This document shows positions 25,660 to 33,232 of a stretch of 64,000 bases of DNA, piece after piece. The notes below the pieces were generated by a model that did not search any database, was not told where the DNA came from, and was given only the letters and a program-made list of their open reading frames with translations. Location of the stretch: positions 310,001 through 374,000 of the forward strand of contig NZ_JAJISC010000001.1 in the NCBI RefSeq assembly GCF_024790395.1, read 5' to 3'. Within the stretch, counting starts at the first letter, position 1; each line of letters begins with the position of its first letter. The translations under genes were made by a program, and so were the position numbers. The DNA comes from Halomonas dongshanensis (GTDB lineage: Bacteria; Pseudomonadota; Gammaproteobacteria; Pseudomonadales; Halomonadaceae).

Positions 25660-26544
25660 ATGCGACGTAACCATTTACCCTCTTTAACGGCACTGCACTG
25701 TTTTGAGGCAGCCGCCAGGCACTTGAGCTTTACCCGAGCCGCTGAAGAGCTCAGCTTGACGCAAAGCGCGGTAAGCAAGCAGGTCTCACAGCTCGAGGGG
25801 ATACTGCTACACCCTTTATTTCGTCGGGTTCGCAAGCGTCTCCATTTGACTCCTGAGGGGGCCGTCTATCTGGGTGAAGCCCGCAGAATTTTGGCTCAGG
25901 TAGAGATGTCAACGCGCTACATGCAGTCTTATGGGGTGGAGTCCGATGTGCTCAATGTCGCCACCTTGCCAACATTTGGTGCGCGATGGCTTATCCCCCG
26001 GTTGAACGGCTTCCGCCACCAACATCCCTCGATTAACCTCAATATTTCGAATCGCTCGGAACCGTTCGACATGCAAAGAGAGCGAATCGAGGTCGCCTTC
26101 TTTTTTGGGCATGGCGCTTGGCCCCGAGCCGAGTGCATGAAATTGCTGGATGAAGAGTTGGTGCCCGTATGTGCGCCCTCGATACTTGAACACGACATAG
26201 GCTCGCCACTCGCCCTAACGGACTTAGTGCTTTTGCAGGTGTCTACGCGTCCAGAAGCGTGGCACGAGTGGTTTGAAGCACAAAAAATGTATACCGAGCA
26301 CAGCTACCATGGCCCACGGTTTGATACTTTTTATATGGCACTACGCGCGGCGCGTGCAGGCTGTGGCGTGGCGCTAGTGCCGAAGTTCTTGGCCCAAGAA
26401 GAGCTTAGCGAGGGTAAGCTCGTGATCCCCTGGGGCTTTTCGCTTAGAAGCAAAGACGCTTACTACATGGCGTATCCTGAGCATATGGCGGGGCTTTATA
26501 AGATTCGTGCGTTTATCGAATGGATTAGTCAGCGGCTCGCGTGA
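25660..26544 (+). CDS. LysR-family regulator, GcvA-like, probable activator of the pipecolate operon
   Basis: A 294-residue LysR-type regulator. The N-terminal helix-turn-helix is LHCFEAAARHLSFTRAAEELSLTQSAVSKQVSQLEG in overview (residues 12-47), followed by a periplasmic-binding-like effector domain (VATLPTFGARWLIPRLNGF, VAFFFGHGAWPRAEC, AGCGVALVPKFLAQEEL). The GcvA-type motif FEAAARHLSFTRAA is typical of amino-acid-related regulators. It is divergent from amaB, so control of amaB-nhaC-amaA by an aminoadipate-like effector is likely. The last 20 bases overlap the 3' end of a paralogous LysR gene on the other strand. Confidence 0.92.
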   Translation: MRRNHLPSLTALHCFEAAARHLSFTRAAEELSLTQSAVSKQVSQLEGILLHPLFRRVRKRLHLTPEGAVYLGEARRILAQVEMSTRYMQSYGVESDVLNVATLPTFGARWLIPRLNGFRHQHPSINLNISNRSEPFDMQRERIEVAFFFGHGAWPRAECMKLLDEELVPVCAPSILEHDIGSPLALTDLVLLQVSTRPEAWHEWFEAQKMYTEHSYHGPRFDTFYMALRAARAGCGVALVPKFLAQEELSEGKLVIPWGFSLRSKDAYYMAYPEHMAGLYKIRAFIEWISQRLA

Positions 26545-27430
26545 TGGCCGCACACGAAGTAATGTGCGCGACGAAAGCGCGTACCTTGGCGAGCTCACCG
26601 AGATGTTCGGGATAGACGAGGTAATAGGCGCTGGCGCTGTGGAAGGGGTAAGGCCATGCGATGGCAAGCTGTCCGGCGTCGAGTTCTTCGTCGACGGTGA
26701 AGCGGGGAACGAGGGCGATGCCGCCGCCTGCCATGACGGTGCGCACCAACATGGTGAAGGTCTCGAAGCGGTTGCCGTGATAGCTTCGGTCGGTGGTGAT
26801 GCCTTGAGCGGCAAACCAGTGGTGCCACGCATCCGGACGCGTAGATAGGTGCAGCAGCGGTAGCTCTGCTAACGCCTCCGGGGCGTCGATGGCGTGCTTG
26901 GCAAGCAGCGCGGGTGAGGCCACGGCCACCATCTGTTCGTCGAAGAGCTTGTGGCACGAAAGATCCGGCCAGCTGCCGTGGCCATAGAAGAAGGCGATAT
27001 CGATGTCCTGCTGTTCGAGATCGAAATCTTCCACTCTGTCGTGAAATTCGAGATTGATAGTGGGGTGCGTGGTAAAGAAGTCGGGTAGCTTGCTTGCTAC
27101 CCAGCGGCTGCCGAAGCTTGGCAGCGTCGCAACCTTCAAGACCTCGCTGTTGCCGCTGTAGGTCATGATGCCTTGGGTCGCCATGTCCAGCTGGGCAAGC
27201 ACCTTGCGCACTTCGCTTAGAAAGATAGCGCCTTCTGGGGTGAGCAGCAGGCTGCGGCGAACGCGGCGAAACAGCTTGTGCTGTAGGGACGATTCGAGCT
27301 GGGCCACTTGCTTGCTTACCGCACTCTGGGTGAGGCTCAACTCATCGGCGGCCCGGGTGAAGCTCATGTGTCGCGCGGCCGCTTCGAAACACTGCATGGC
27401 GGTGGTAGACGGCAAATTGCGAGAAAACAC
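26525..27430 (-). CDS. LysR-family regulator, paralogue of the convergent LysR
   Basis: A 301-residue LysR-type regulator with the same GcvA-like helix-turn-helix (MQCFEAAARHMSFTRAADELSLTQSAVSKQVAQLE in overview) and closely matching effector-domain blocks: VLKVATLPSFGSRW, IAFFYGHGSWPDLSCHKLFDEQ, LSTRPDAWHHWFAAQG and GGGIALVPRFTVDEEL. The start is taken as GTG because AGGAG lies 7 bases upstream; an upstream ATG would add about 40 unrelated residues. It lies downstream of the fused TRAP gene on the same strand and meets the other LysR gene tail to tail. Its target is unknown; the TRAP/TAXI genes are the nearest candidates. Confidence 0.9.
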   Translation of the reverse strand: MFSRNLPSTTAMQCFEAAARHMSFTRAADELSLTQSAVSKQVAQLESSLQHKLFRRVRRSLLLTPEGAIFLSEVRKVLAQLDMATQGIMTYSGNSEVLKVATLPSFGSRWVASKLPDFFTTHPTINLEFHDRVEDFDLEQQDIDIAFFYGHGSWPDLSCHKLFDEQMVAVASPALLAKHAIDAPEALAELPLLHLSTRPDAWHHWFAAQGITTDRSYHGNRFETFTMLVRTVMAGGGIALVPRFTVDEELDAGQLAIAWPYPFHSASAYYLVYPEHLGELAKVRAFVAHITSCAAITRAAD

Positions 27431-27456
27431 GCGTGCGCTCCTGAATACGGGTCCAC

Positions 27457-27481
27457 CCTCCCGGCGGCGGCCACCGGGAGG
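27457..27481 (-). terminator. hairpin between the fused TRAP gene and lysR
   Basis: CCTCCCGG/CCGGGAGG with a 9-base loop in the 71-base gap. There is no T-run, so termination is uncertain. Confidence 0.4.
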
Positions 27482-27501
27482 ATAGCGCAATGCCGCGCTG
27501 C

Positions 27502-29465
27502 TTACGAGGCCGACGACACCGCAGCATCGGTGCGGCGTGACTGCCACCAACCAATGGCCACCAGGGCGAGAAGCCCAACACCGCTGGTGAGAAGTTCAGG
27601 CACGACCATGGCAAGCCCTGCCGCCAAGATCACCAAACGCTCCCAAGGCTGAGAGTCACGTACGAAGTGGCCAATCAAGGCGCTGCTGACCCCCATGATG
27701 CCGATGAGCGAGAACACGAGCGCTGTGATCAACCCCCAGATTGTCGCATCCACCATCACCAGCATCGGGTTATAGACGAAAGCGTAGGGGATGATGAACG
27801 CGCCGATAGCGAGCTTGACCGCAGTAAAGCCCGTCTTCATCGGGTTGGCGCGCGCAATGCCTGCTCCAGCGAAAGCGGCGAGGCACACCGGCGGGGTGAT
27901 GTCGGCAATGATACCGAAATAGAACACGAACAGGTGCACCGCCATGGCGGGCAGGCCGAACTCGTTGATCAGCGCAGGGGCTGCGATAGTGGCGGTGACC
28001 ACATAGTTGGCCGTAGTGGGCAGACCCATGCCCAAGACGATACACGCCACCATGGTGAAGATCAGGGCAAGAATCAGCACGCCCCCGGCCAGACTGATGA
28101 TCCCCGCGGCAAACTTGGCCCCGAGGCCGGTCATGCCGACGACCCCGGCGATGATGCCCGCACAGGCCACCGCTGCGATGACGGGCAAGGCCACCCGAGC
28201 ACCTTGTTCGAGAATCTCCAGTACGCCCTTGAGGCTCGGGCGCGTCTCCTTGCGAATGAAACTCACGGCCATGGCGCAAGCAATACCCAAAAGCGCGGCG
28301 CGTTGCGCGGTGAAGCCCACGCTAATGGTGGTGATGATGACCAGCAGCGGCAGCAGCATGTAGCCCTTTTCGAGCATCAGCTTGCGCTTGCTTGGCAGCT
28401 CCTCCTTGGGCAGGCCTAGGATGCGGTGGCGCTTGGCCTCGAAGTGCACGCCGATAAAGATGCCCGCGAAGTAGAGAATCGCCGGAATCAGGGCCGCCAG
28501 CATGATCTCGCGATAGGACACGCCTACGTACTCCACCATGATGAAGGCCGCTGCCCCCATCAACGGCGGCATGATCTGCCCTCCGGTGGAGGCGGAGGCC
28601 TCGACGGCCCCTGCTACCTCGGGCTTGAAGCGTGCATTTTTCATCATCGGAATGGTGAAGGAGCCGGACGCCACGGTATTGCCGATGGAGCTTCCCGAAA
28701 TCATCCCCTGCAGCGCGCTGGCAATGACCGCGGCCTTGCCCGAGCCGCCGGTGAAGCGCCCGGTGACCGCAAAGGCGAGATCGTTGAAGAAACGGCCTAC
28801 GCCGGTATGCATCAATACCACGCCAAAGAACAGGAACAAGAAGATGAAGCGCGCCGAAATTTGCAGCGGCGTACCGAAAACACCGCTTTCGCGGAACCAA
28901 AGATACGGCGAGACCTGCTCGAAGGAGAAGCCCGGGTGGGAGAGCAGCGGGCTCGGAATGAGATTGCCGAACAGCGCATAGAGGATCGCCAATGCGGCCA
29001 TTATGACGATGGGCAGACCCACGGTGCGGCGCGTGGCTTCCAGAACGAAGAGTACTCCCAGCGCGGCAACGGCGAGATCGAGCGTCGAGTAGCCAGTCAC
29101 TCGGGCGCGCAGCACCTCTTCGTAGAAAATGATTTTGTAGTAGGCGGTGAAGGTGGCCACGAAGGCCAGCACGACATCGTACCAGGGAACCCCCGCTTTT
29201 CTGCCTGCTCCTCGCGTGGCCGGGAAGAGCAAAAAGATCATCCCCAGCGCCATGCCAAGGTGTACCGCACCCTGTTGCTGGGAGGGTAGGGTGCCAAAGT
29301 AGCCGGTGTAGAGATGAAAGCAGGTGAGCGAGATACCCATGAGGGTAATGACCCAGGCCCACTTGCCGAGCTGCAGGGGCGATCGCGTATTGGATTCGCG
29401 ATCGTATTTTTCCAGTAGCGACGCCTCTAGCGTTGCGGCATCGTCAGGTGTTTTTTTTTATCCAC
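27502..29465 (-). CDS. TRAP transporter fused permease (DctQM), reading frame broken near the start
   Basis: A fused small-plus-large TRAP permease that works with TAXI receptors. The downstream frame codes for about 612 residues from ATG 29340, with DctM features (GMISGSSIGNTVASGSFTIP, ASTGGQIMPPLMGAAAFIM, VLGMGLPTTANYVV, ADITPPVCLAAFAGAGIA). Upstream of that ATG the same frame still encodes the conserved N-terminus (EKYDRESNTRSPLQLGKWAW) but reaches TAA at 29458-29460 without ATG, GTG or TTG. A good start exists one frame away: GTG 29465 with GAGG 7 bases before it, followed by nine A (29451-29459). Ten or seven A would join the two frames. This is either an indel mutation, a sequencing error or expression by slippage. 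Confidence 0.82.
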
Positions 29466-29523
29466 GTTTCAACCTCATGCGGATGACGCCGCAGGATAGG
29501 CCTGCGGCGTGGTGAAAAATCGA

Positions 29524-30522
29524 TCAGTCGGCGAGGCTTTCGAGGTTCTCGATGCCGGTATTCTCACGCGTCACGACCTGGATCACTTCGGGATAAATCT
29601 GGCCGATGAACGCCACGTTATCGATGGCACCACCGTCGAATTCGCCCTGACCGGCGATGGCATCTTGCGCCGGGGCGTGCACGGTCATGCCCAGATCCAT
29701 GCGATCGTCACGAATACTGACCAGGTTCTCGATGGACGCGCCGGTTTCGATGTTGGTGAAGTTTTGACCATCGAGATAGCGGTTCCAGATGGTGGCCATC
29801 TCGCCGCCCAGCGGATAGTAGGTGCCGCCTTGACTGCCGGTTCCCAGAACGAATTCGCTCTTGGATGCGATATCGTCGGCCAGTGTGGCAACGGGATTGG
29901 TGACCGTCAGGCCCTGCTCTTCGTAATAGCGCTTGGCGCCAGGATGAATGGGCAGGCCTTCTGAGCCGTTCAGCGCATTCTCGAGCGTCATGAAGGCGGA
30001 TTGGGCGTGGGTGTTCTCTTCGGCGTGCTCGTACATCAGCCGCGCCAGTTCATAGCCCAGCTCGTCATCGATGGTGTTCGTGTTGCCGACGAGCACGGCG
30101 TAGGCGGTGATGGTCTCGACATCCTCATCCTGGAAGGCGTAGCTGCCCGCCGGAATGGTGAAACGGCGATAGGCGCTGTTGGATTCGATGTAGTCGATGG
30201 CCGCATCGCTCAAGCCCAATAGGCGCACGTCGCCGCTGGAGGCTTGCAGGTTCTCGATGCTGCCGGAGGGCAGCCCAAGAATACCGATGGAGATATCGAT
30301 GTTGCCGTCCTGTACGCCGTCAAGCGCCGCACCGAACCCCTCTTGGTAGGTGTTGTACTTGTCGCTGCCAATGCCGTAGGCATCGAACAGCAGCTGCGAG
30401 ACGCCTTGCGTGGTGCTCGCAGGCGGACCAATGGCAATGTTGGGTTTCTTGTCGTCGCTACAGCCAGCTAGCAGCAAGCCAGTACCAACGCCGCATAACA
30501 CCTTGATCAGGGAAGGCTTCAT
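29524..30522 (-). CDS. TAXI-family TRAP substrate-binding lipoprotein with permuted halves
   Basis: A 332-residue lipoprotein (lipobox LLLAGC, Cys21) that should supply solute to the adjacent fused permease. Known TAXI receptors start with a TIGSGSTTGVYFP-like strand and end in PLHPGAERFYKEAGV. Here the order is reversed: after the signal comes the normal second half (NIAIGPPASTTQG near residue 28 to LPIHPGAKRYYEEQGL near residue 205), then a 15-residue linker, then the normal first half (FVLGTGSQGGTYYPLGGEMATIWNRY near 224 to YPEVIQVVTRENTGIENLESLAD at the end). The stop falls where the second half would normally continue. The ATG follows CAGGAG by 5 bases. The frame is intact, so a functional circular permutant is possible. 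Confidence 0.82.
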   Translation of the reverse strand: MKPSLIKVLCGVGTGLLLAGCSDDKKPNIAIGPPASTTQGVSQLLFDAYGIGSDKYNTYQEGFGAALDGVQDGNIDISIGILGLPSGSIENLQASSGDVRLLGLSDAAIDYIESNSAYRRFTIPAGSYAFQDEDVETITAYAVLVGNTNTIDDELGYELARLMYEHAEENTHAQSAFMTLENALNGSEGLPIHPGAKRYYEEQGLTVTNPVATLADDIASKSEFVLGTGSQGGTYYPLGGEMATIWNRYLDGQNFTNIETGASIENLVSIRDDRMDLGMTVHAPAQDAIAGQGEFDGGAIDNVAFIGQIYPEVIQVVTRENTGIENLESLAD

Positions 30523-30761
30523 ATCAACTCCTGCGCATCTGCGTATCGTTATAATCATTCACTGCCACGCCGTCGTTGGCTGCTGTGAGAAAACCCGAGC
30601 AGCCGTAAGACTCCCGTGGGGTAAGGGACGCCGTATTGTTCACGGACTAATGCCGCCACACAAAAGAAATTAAGTTGTATACGTATTCCTTTTGCTCATG
30701 CGTTAGCACGTCCGACCGTAGGGCATGTATTTCCGATGCTGAAAGAGTCGCAAAGGGAATA

Positions 30762-30784
30762 CATGGCCGCCGATGGCGGCCATG
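30762..30784 (-). terminator. hairpin after the BCCT gene
   Basis: A perfect CATGGCCGCC/GGCGGCCATG stem with a 3-base loop, 7 bases after the BCCT stop on the minus strand. No strong T-tract follows. Confidence 0.55.
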
Positions 30785-30790
30785 TGGGTG

Positions 30791-32344
30791 TTACTCGATG
30801 ATTCCCTGCTCACGTGCCATGGCGTAGGCGGCTTGGGGGCCGTTCCAGAGCGACGGTAGCAGGATCAGCGAGACCGGCACTGCGGTGATCACGATGAGCT
30901 GCTGAAGCGCAGCGATCTGACCTTCGCTCATGGCGAGCAGTACCGCTGCCATGATGGCCATGACCACGCCCCAGAAGGCGCGGATGAAACCGCTGGGGTC
31001 GTCGTGACCAGCGCCTACCATGGCAATGGCATAGCTCATTGAATCGCCGGTGGTAGCCACGAAAATCGTGGTTAGCAGCAGAATTGCCAGTGCCATCCAG
31101 TTACCGCCAGGTAGCGCCTGGGCCACGGTGAGGGTGGCGATGTCGAACTGGAAGTTGGTCAGCGCCTCGCTTAGTTCGATGGCACCGGTCATCTGGTAAT
31201 AAATACCCGAACCGCCCAGCAGGGTGAACCACACGGTGGTGGCGATCGGCGACATGACCGCCACGGCCAGGATCATTTCACGTATGGTGCGCCCGCGGGA
31301 AATGCGTGCCACGAAGATCGCCATCAATGGCGCGAAGGCGATGAACCAGGCGTAGAAGAACACGATCCACCACTGCAGCCACTCCGCTGGCGCGGTTTCG
31401 GGGGTCATGGTGACCATGGTGAAGAAGTTGCCGAGATAGCTGCCCATACCGGCGAAGTAGCTGTTGAACAGGAAAAGCGTCGGTCCGAAGACGAAGATCA
31501 CCCCGCCGATGATCAGCGCCAGCATGACGTTGAGACGGCTCAAAAACTGCATGCCCCGCTGGACGCCGCTGACCGACGAGAGCACGTATACGACGGCGAG
31601 AACCAAAAGGACGCAAAGCCGAGTCAGGAAGGTGTTGGGCAGACCGAACAGGTCATGCAGGCCGAAACCCACTTGGGTGGCTAGAAAGCCCACTGGCCCC
31701 ACGGTACCCGCCACCACGGCGATCACGCAGCAGGCATCGACGAGCCCACCCAGAGGGCCACGCATCAGGCGCTCGCCGAATACCGGGTAGAGCAGCGTAC
31801 GCGGCCTGAGCGGTTGGCCTTTCACGTAGTGTGCCTGGGCCAGCACGATGGCGGTGAGCGAGCCTAGAATCGCCCAGCCGACGAACCCCCAGTGGGTAAA
31901 GGATTGGGCCAGCGCGCCAGGTATCGCCGCAGGCACGCCCGGTTCGGTATCGAAGGCTGGGGGTACGTTGACGAAGTGATAGATTGGCTCACCGGCAGCG
32001 AAAAACACCCCACCGCCTGCCAGCAGCGTACATAGAATGATCGAGACCCACTTGAACGTGCTCAGTTCCGGTGCGTCGAGATCGCCGATTTTGGCTTTGC
32101 CCGCCGGTGTTAGCGCAAGGACGATGGCAATGAAAAACGTCACCAGCATCAGAAACTGGAAGTAGGTACCGAACGTGCGCGCGCTCCAGGCGAAGCCTTG
32201 GCTGATCGTATCGGCAACGACGTTCAGATCGATATAGGAAAGCGTCAGGAAAAGCACTACGAAACCGATGCTTAACGTCAGTACGACAGGATCGCCGAGC
32301 GCGAAGCGCTGGCGCCTATTGGCATCAGAGGCCGATTGATTCAT
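30791..32344 (-). CDS. BCCT-family (betaine/carnitine/choline) transporter
   Basis: A 517-residue carrier with about 12 transmembrane segments. BCCT proteins import quaternary ammonium compounds, often for osmoprotection, by sodium or proton coupling. Family segments include LCTLLAGGGVFFAAGEPIYHF near residue 108, SFTHWGFVGWAILGSLTA near residue 148 and ARISRGRTIREMILA near residue 345. The usual tryptophan-rich substrate box just before ARISRGRT is altered: it reads FFYAWFIAFAPLMAIF, with several Trp replaced by Phe, so the ligand may differ from betaine. It follows a degraded BCCT paralogue on the same strand. Confidence 0.9.
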   Translation of the reverse strand: MNQSASDANRRQRFALGDPVVLTLSIGFVVLFLTLSYIDLNVVADTISQGFAWSARTFGTYFQFLMLVTFFIAIVLALTPAGKAKIGDLDAPELSTFKWVSIILCTLLAGGGVFFAAGEPIYHFVNVPPAFDTEPGVPAAIPGALAQSFTHWGFVGWAILGSLTAIVLAQAHYVKGQPLRPRTLLYPVFGERLMRGPLGGLVDACCVIAVVAGTVGPVGFLATQVGFGLHDLFGLPNTFLTRLCVLLVLAVVYVLSSVSGVQRGMQFLSRLNVMLALIIGGVIFVFGPTLFLFNSYFAGMGSYLGNFFTMVTMTPETAPAEWLQWWIVFFYAWFIAFAPLMAIFVARISRGRTIREMILAVAVMSPIATTVWFTLLGGSGIYYQMTGAIELSEALTNFQFDIATLTVAQALPGGNWMALAILLLTTIFVATTGDSMSYAIAMVGAGHDDPSGFIRAFWGVVMAIMAAVLLAMSEGQIAALQQLIVITAVPVSLILLPSLWNGPQAAYAMAREQGIIE

Positions 32345-32468
32345 CGAAAGGAGTACCTTTGGTGGGTCGAGATAGCGATACCTAATATCAATATCATGAG
32401 TTTTTTATATAAATTCGGCCTGACCGCTTTGTACGGATGCGCCGTTAAGGCCGTTTATATGGAGGACG

Positions 32469-32911
32469 TCAGTCGATGATCCCTTGTTCGCCCCGGCAAC
32501 GGCTTCTGCCGTGCCTGGCTGGGTATCGAAGGCGGGTGGCGTGACCACGAAGTGATAAAGCGGCTCGCCGGTGGCAAAAAAGACGCCGCCGCCCGCCAAC
32601 AGCGTGCATAGAATGATGGACAGCCACTTGAAGGTGCTCATTTCTGGTGCATCTAAATTGCCGATCCGCGCTTTGGCGGCGGGCGTCATGGCGATCCCGA
32701 TGGCAATGAAGAAGGTCAACAGGAGAAGCACCTGAAAGTAACTGCCGAGCACACGCGTGGTCCAGGCAAAGCCCGTTCCAATGGCACCGGCGACTCCGTC
32801 GAGGTCGTAGAAGGAGAGTGCAAGAAACGCCACGATGAAGCCTACGGTTAGTGTCAGGACGATAGGATCGCCCAAGCCCGAGCGCTTGGCTTGTTGAGGA
32901 GGTTGGTTCAT
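32469..32911 (-). pseudogene. BCCT transporter remnant with large internal deletion
   Basis: The first roughly 130 codons encode an N-terminus very similar to the intact BCCT next door (GLGDPIVLTLTVGF, LDAPEMSTFKWLSIILCTLLAGGGVFF, TGEPLYHFVVTPPAFDTQPG). Right after AVAG the sequence jumps to the end of a BCCT gene: in another frame the DNA reads EQGIID then TGA, matching the EQGIIE ending of the intact copy. About 1.1 kb, and most membrane helices, are therefore missing, and the junction is out of frame. The start ATG has AAGGTGG upstream, so a short membrane fragment could still be made. Confident as a deletion derivative of a tandem duplicate. Confidence 0.85.
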
Positions 32912-32986
32912 CAAGACCACCTTGGTTGGAGCGAATGAAGAGGAGGGAGGGTAGCGGTCATAGGGCGCTGACCCAAAAAGCAGAGC

Positions 32987-33015
32987 AAAAAAAAGCGCCA
33001 TTCGAAAATGGCGCT
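32987..33015 (-). terminator. strong intrinsic terminator pointing into the BCCT remnant
   Basis: On the minus strand AGCGCCATT/AATGGCGCT with a 4-base loop is followed by eight T. No minus-strand gene is visible upstream of it (33016-33178), so it ends either a short leader/attenuator of the BCCT genes, an unannotated small RNA or a lost gene. Confidence 0.75.
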
Positions 33016-33210
33016 AGGACAGGAAACTGAGCATAGTCTAGCAGCGGTTTAGACCAAAGTCTAATACTGTTTGAAAATGGTGCGGAATTTCTCTGAATGC
33101 ACCGAAATAGCGCGACTTACCTGCACCATGGCGCGACATTGGATTATAAGATATTGATTAGCAAGCAAATTCATCAAGATGGCCGCATTGCTGCTTGGCC
33201 ACCGCATCGT

Positions 33211-33220
33211 TTGTATACAA
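33211..33220. promoter_or_regulatory. TTGTATACAA palindrome before the ABC importer
   Basis: A perfect 10-bp palindrome 12 bases before the start of the binding-protein gene. This is the classic half-site arrangement of many GntR-family operators, though no GntR gene is adjacent. A site this short can occur by chance. Confidence 0.3.
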
Positions 33221-33232
33221 GGTGCTCTTGCC

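Noticed and set aside
27667-28419. 250-codon plus-strand frame opposite the fused TRAP gene
   Set aside because: Shadow of a membrane-protein gene; highly charged with no hydrophobic core or recognised motif.
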